DNA of 37,774 nt from the NCBI GenBank assembly GCA_020723505.1, contig DYIT01000005.1, positions 51,546-89,319 on the forward strand. Direction: 5' to 3'. The first letter of the stretch is position 1, and every line of letters starts with the position of its first letter. Under the pieces are notes generated by a model. The model was given only the letters and a program-made list of their open reading frames with translations, searched no databases and had not been told where the DNA came from. A program made the position numbers and the translations under genes. Below, one piece after another: positions 35,581 through 37,774 of this stretch. Origin of the DNA: Candidatus Kuenenia stuttgartensis. Its GTDB lineage: Bacteria > Planctomycetota > JAKEIC01 > DYIT01.

Positions 35581-36629
35581 CTCCCAGCCTCCGCGACCAA
35601 TCGCTTCCGCGGCTCGATGATGACTTTTATCGACTCCCCGCCCCCGGCGACCAGCTTGAAGCCCCGGACCGCGTCCTCGAGTCCGAACCTGTGGGTAATC
35701 ATCTTCCTTACGTCGACCCTCCCCGACCTTATCAGCTCCAGGGCGCGGACATGATCAGCAGGCGCCCCCGCGTACGAGGTCGTGAGCGTGACTTCGGTGC
35801 GCCAGAATATCTCGTTCACCGAGAACGGGAACTCCGCGCCTTCTCCCGTCGGAGCGAAGAACAGCACGGTGCCGCCCCTGTCCACCGAGGCAAGTGACGA
35901 CTTGATTGCCTCCAGGGCACCCGTGCAGATGATGACCAGGTCTGCCTTGCGGCCCGAATTGCACGCTATCAGCCGTTTCTCGAGGCCTGGCCCGGATTCC
36001 ACGGCCTCGTCGGCACCGAAACGCTTCGCGGCCGAGATTCGGAAGGGGGATACGTCGGCCGCGACAATCCTGCCGGCCCCCAGCGCCCTTGCGAGCGCGA
36101 CGTGAAGGATTCCCGAGATGCCGCTTCCCACCACGAAGACGCTCTGGCCCGGCGCGAGACCGGCTTTCCTCTGGCCTCGGAGAACGCAGGCCAGCGGCTC
36201 TGCAAAAGTGCCCTCCTCGAACGATACGCCCTCGGGCAGCGCGTAGACGCCGCGGTCGGCGTTGATTGCCGGCACGCGCACGAATTCCGCGAAGCCGCCC
36301 GGGTCGAAGCTCGTCGTGCGGAGCGTCTCGCACGCGGTGTGGTTGCCGGAGTGGCAGTAGCCGCACGCGTTGCAGGGGACGTGGTGCGAGACCGCCACCC
36401 GGTCGCCTTTGCGCCACTTCAGGACATCCGGGCCGCAGTCCTCGACAGTCCCCGCGACTTCGTGACCGAGGACCAGGGGCACCTTGTTCCTGCGGTACCA
36501 TTCCATGACGTCGCTCCCGCAGATTCCGGAAGCTTCAATCCTGACGAGGATCTCCCCCCTGCCGATTTTCGGGACGGGCAGTTCGACGAGTCTCACGTCG
36601 GTATTGCTGTAGTACATCGCGGCGCGCAT
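35577..36629 (-). CDS. Zinc-dependent alcohol dehydrogenase (MDR family)
   Basis: 350 residues from ATG 36629, with AAGGG 6 nt upstream. Catalytic zinc ligands are Cys37 (GICGSD) and His56-Glu57 (GHE). The structural zinc site is Cys86, 89, 92 and 100 (CNACGYC...C). The NAD fold has VVGSGISG followed by an acidic residue after the second strand (AADVS), which favours NAD over NADP. The sequence resembles sorbitol/threonine dehydrogenases. It likely oxidises a sugar or polyol, alongside the LsrF-like aldolase upstream. Cotranscribed with the VOC gene. Confidence 0.92.
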   Translation of the reverse strand: MRAAMYYSNTDVRLVELPVPKIGRGEILVRIEASGICGSDVMEWYRRNKVPLVLGHEVAGTVEDCGPDVLKWRKGDRVAVSHHVPCNACGYCHSGNHTACETLRTTSFDPGGFAEFVRVPAINADRGVYALPEGVSFEEGTFAEPLACVLRGQRKAGLAPGQSVFVVGSGISGILHVALARALGAGRIVAADVSPFRISAAKRFGADEAVESGPGLEKRLIACNSGRKADLVIICTGALEAIKSSLASVDRGGTVLFFAPTGEGAEFPFSVNEIFWRTEVTLTTSYAGAPADHVRALELIRSGRVDVRKMITHRFGLEDAVRGFKLVAGGGESIKVIIEPRKRLVAEAGR

Positions 36630-36694
36630 GCGAACCCTTCTCAAGAGACCGGAGCATCCAATCCGGAACCATGGAATTGATTTCCCATGGGAAT

Positions 36695-36787
36695 AATCGC
36701 CGCCTTGCTGCGTCGGGAAAGCACCGGCGGCTCCCACAGACGTTTTTCCCAACCTGCGTCGGGAAAGCACCGGCGGCTCCCACAGAC
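36695..36787. repeat. REP-like hairpin copies C and D
   Basis: Copy C (36695-36739): GCCGCC (36699-36704) with GGCGGC (36726-36731), TGCT/AGCA inside, loop about 10 nt, then CTCCCACAG. Copy D (36754-36787) repeats a 34-bp block of C exactly but lacks the left arm. The start AATCG and end TCCCACAG match copies A and B 15 kb away, though the arms differ. The remaining ~265 nt between the aldolase and the dehydrogenase hold no gene. Confidence 0.75.
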
Positions 36788-36894
36788 TTGCAGGCTCATG
36801 AGCCCGGGATATTCAGACCGCTACCGCTGATCTTCCGACGCAGACAGCCCGGTCCCCGCGGGGCGGACACGGGCTCGTTCCCCCGGAGGTCGTT

Positions 36895-37680
36895 TCAGGT
36901 CGAGATTCCCCCGCTCCTGTACAGGTCGAAGGCCTCGGCGGGTTTCGCTCCCTCGTGCACGACTGCCCTTACGGCCTGAATCATGGCCTTGGGATTCTCG
37001 GACTGGAATATGTTCCTGCCCATGTCCACGCCCACCGCGCCGCGCGACACCGCGTTGTAGGTGAGATCGAGGGCCTCCTTCTCGGTGATCTTCTTTCCGC
37101 CGGCGATTACGACCGGTACGGGGCAGGTCTCAACGACCTGTTCGAAGTCCTCGCAATAGTAGGTCTTGACGATGCGGGCGCCCAGCTCGGCAGCGATTCT
37201 GGATGCGAGCGAGAGGTATCTCGCGTCCCGGTTCATGTCCTTCCCGACGGCCGTGACCGCGAGCACGGGAATGCCGTATCTCTCGCCGAGGTTCACGAGC
37301 TCGGACAGGTTGAGCAGGGTCTGGCGCTCGTGTTCCGAGCCCACGAAGATTGAGATGGCCACGCCCGCGACGTTGAGCCTTATGGCATCCTCGAAGTCCG
37401 CGGTCACGCCCTCGTTGGAGAGCGGAGTGAGTATGCTCGTGCCCCCGGAAACGCGGAGCACGATTGGCGGCGCGTCATTCGGGTCAATCGTGTACCGGAG
37501 CACTCCCCTCGTAAGCATGAGGGTGTCCGCGTATTTCGCGATTGGCTGTATGGTCTCCTTCGGCTTCTCGAGGCCCGACGTGGGGCCGAGGAAGTAGCCG
37601 TGATCGACCGCCAGCATCACGGTCCTTCCCGTGCCAGGTCGTATGATTCTCGAGATTCTGTTCCGCATCCCCCAGTCCAT
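36895..37680 (-). CDS. LsrF-like class I aldolase/thiolase
   Basis: 261 residues, a TIM-barrel of the DeoC/LsrF/class I fructose-bisphosphate aldolase group. The Schiff-base lysine is Lys172 in IVKTYY. The start reads DWGMRNRISRI and later DHGYF, VGKDM, GGKK and VDMGRNIFQSE, a close match to Escherichia coli LsrF as I recall it. LsrF is the thiolase that ends degradation of phosphorylated autoinducer-2, but homologues also do other aldol reactions, and no lsr transporter, kinase or luxS is here. ATG 37680 follows GGAGG by 8 nt. Strong promoter upstream. Gene symbol withheld because the substrate is open. Confidence 0.9.
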   Translation of the reverse strand: MDWGMRNRISRIIRPGTGRTVMLAVDHGYFLGPTSGLEKPKETIQPIAKYADTLMLTRGVLRYTIDPNDAPPIVLRVSGGTSILTPLSNEGVTADFEDAIRLNVAGVAISIFVGSEHERQTLLNLSELVNLGERYGIPVLAVTAVGKDMNRDARYLSLASRIAAELGARIVKTYYCEDFEQVVETCPVPVVIAGGKKITEKEALDLTYNAVSRGAVGVDMGRNIFQSENPKAMIQAVRAVVHEGAKPAEAFDLYRSGGIST

Positions 37681-37721
37681 TCCGCTTCCTCCAATGACCG
37701 TCTTGCCGATGAAGAAGCCTG

Positions 37722-37750
37722 AATATAGGCCCTCGGGCCAGCCCAGTCAA
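37722..37750 (-). promoter_or_regulatory. Near-consensus sigma70 promoter of the LsrF-like gene
   Basis: On the minus strand TTGACT (plus 37745-37750), exact 17-nt spacer, TATATT (plus 37722-37727). The spacer contains the inverted repeat GGCCC-TC-GGGCC (37728-37739), a possible operator. The start site is inferred near 37715, 35 nt before ATG 37680. Confidence 0.85.
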
Positions 37751-37774
37751 CAAGTCCCGACGTGCCGGAACCTG

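Noticed and set aside
36695-36787. Two identical 34-bp blocks 46 nt apart, CRISPR-like
   Set aside because: Only two copies, one truncated, each part of a REP-like hairpin; no cas genes and the spacing piece is not a conserved spacer.
36895-37680. Direct call of an autoinducer-2 degradation operon
   Set aside because: Only the aldolase-like gene is present; no transporter, kinase or regulator of the lsr type is seen in the window.

Overview
This is a high-GC, gene-dense bacterial chromosome segment. About two dozen protein genes use mostly ATG/GTG starts with GGAGG-type ribosome sites, and there is one tRNA gene. The organism is probably Gram-negative and outside the well-studied phyla. The clues are a signal-peptide-bearing outer-membrane barrel, lipoproteins, an RND efflux triad, a eukaryote-like Ser/Thr kinase joined to an FHA domain, and dispersed intergenic repeats. 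I think of planctomycete/PVC-like or candidate-phylum bacteria, but no rRNA or marker phylogeny in the window proves this.

Layout. 1-2.3 kb (minus): a multi-PAS sensor histidine kinase cut by the window edge. 2.6-7.2 kb (plus): a MoxR ATPase / DUF58 / transglutaminase-like membrane protein operon. 7.2-7.4 kb (minus): a 58-residue zinc-ribbon protein. 7.5-12.7 kb (minus): folP-cdaA-cdaR-glmM-tauE/safE, a tightly coupled c-di-AMP and cell-wall precursor operon. 12.8-14.8 kb (minus): the FHA Ser/Thr kinase. 15.0-16.5 kb (minus): a predicted outer-membrane barrel. 16.8-19.7 kb (plus): a secreted HEAT-like protein and a secretin-like exported protein that share a signal-peptide end. 19.8 kb: tRNA-Glu(UUC) with a good promoter. 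20.0-21.3 kb (plus): a membrane-anchored protein with carboxypeptidase-regulatory-like domains. 21.3-21.8 kb: a structured non-coding region with REP-like hairpins, a run of palindromes and a bidirectional terminator. 21.8-23.3 kb (minus): a propeller-like lipoprotein. 23.6-25.7 kb (minus): a fused ADP-forming acyl-CoA synthetase. 26.2-32.8 kb (plus): a TetR regulator and a tripartite RND pump with a candidate operator. 32.8-35.0 kb (minus): a GNAT acetyltransferase, a small membrane protein and a Cys/Met-metabolism PLP enzyme. 35.2-36.6 kb (minus): a zinc alcohol dehydrogenase and a VOC protein. 36.9-37.7 kb (minus): an LsrF-like class I aldolase/thiolase with a near-consensus promoter.

How the genes work together. 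The cdaA-cdaR-glmM block links c-di-AMP synthesis to amino-sugar precursor supply. The TetR-RND block looks like a self-regulated export system. The moxR-DUF58-transglutaminase set is a familiar but poorly understood envelope-associated module. The least explained material is non-coding: a family of hairpins ending in a TCCCACAG box whose stems show compensatory changes between copies, and the palindrome cluster beside it. Among proteins, the least described are the kinase's three repeated helical modules, the secreted two-gene unit at 16.8-19.7 kb and the zinc-ribbon mini-protein. I did not find a clear-cut new defence or mobile system.
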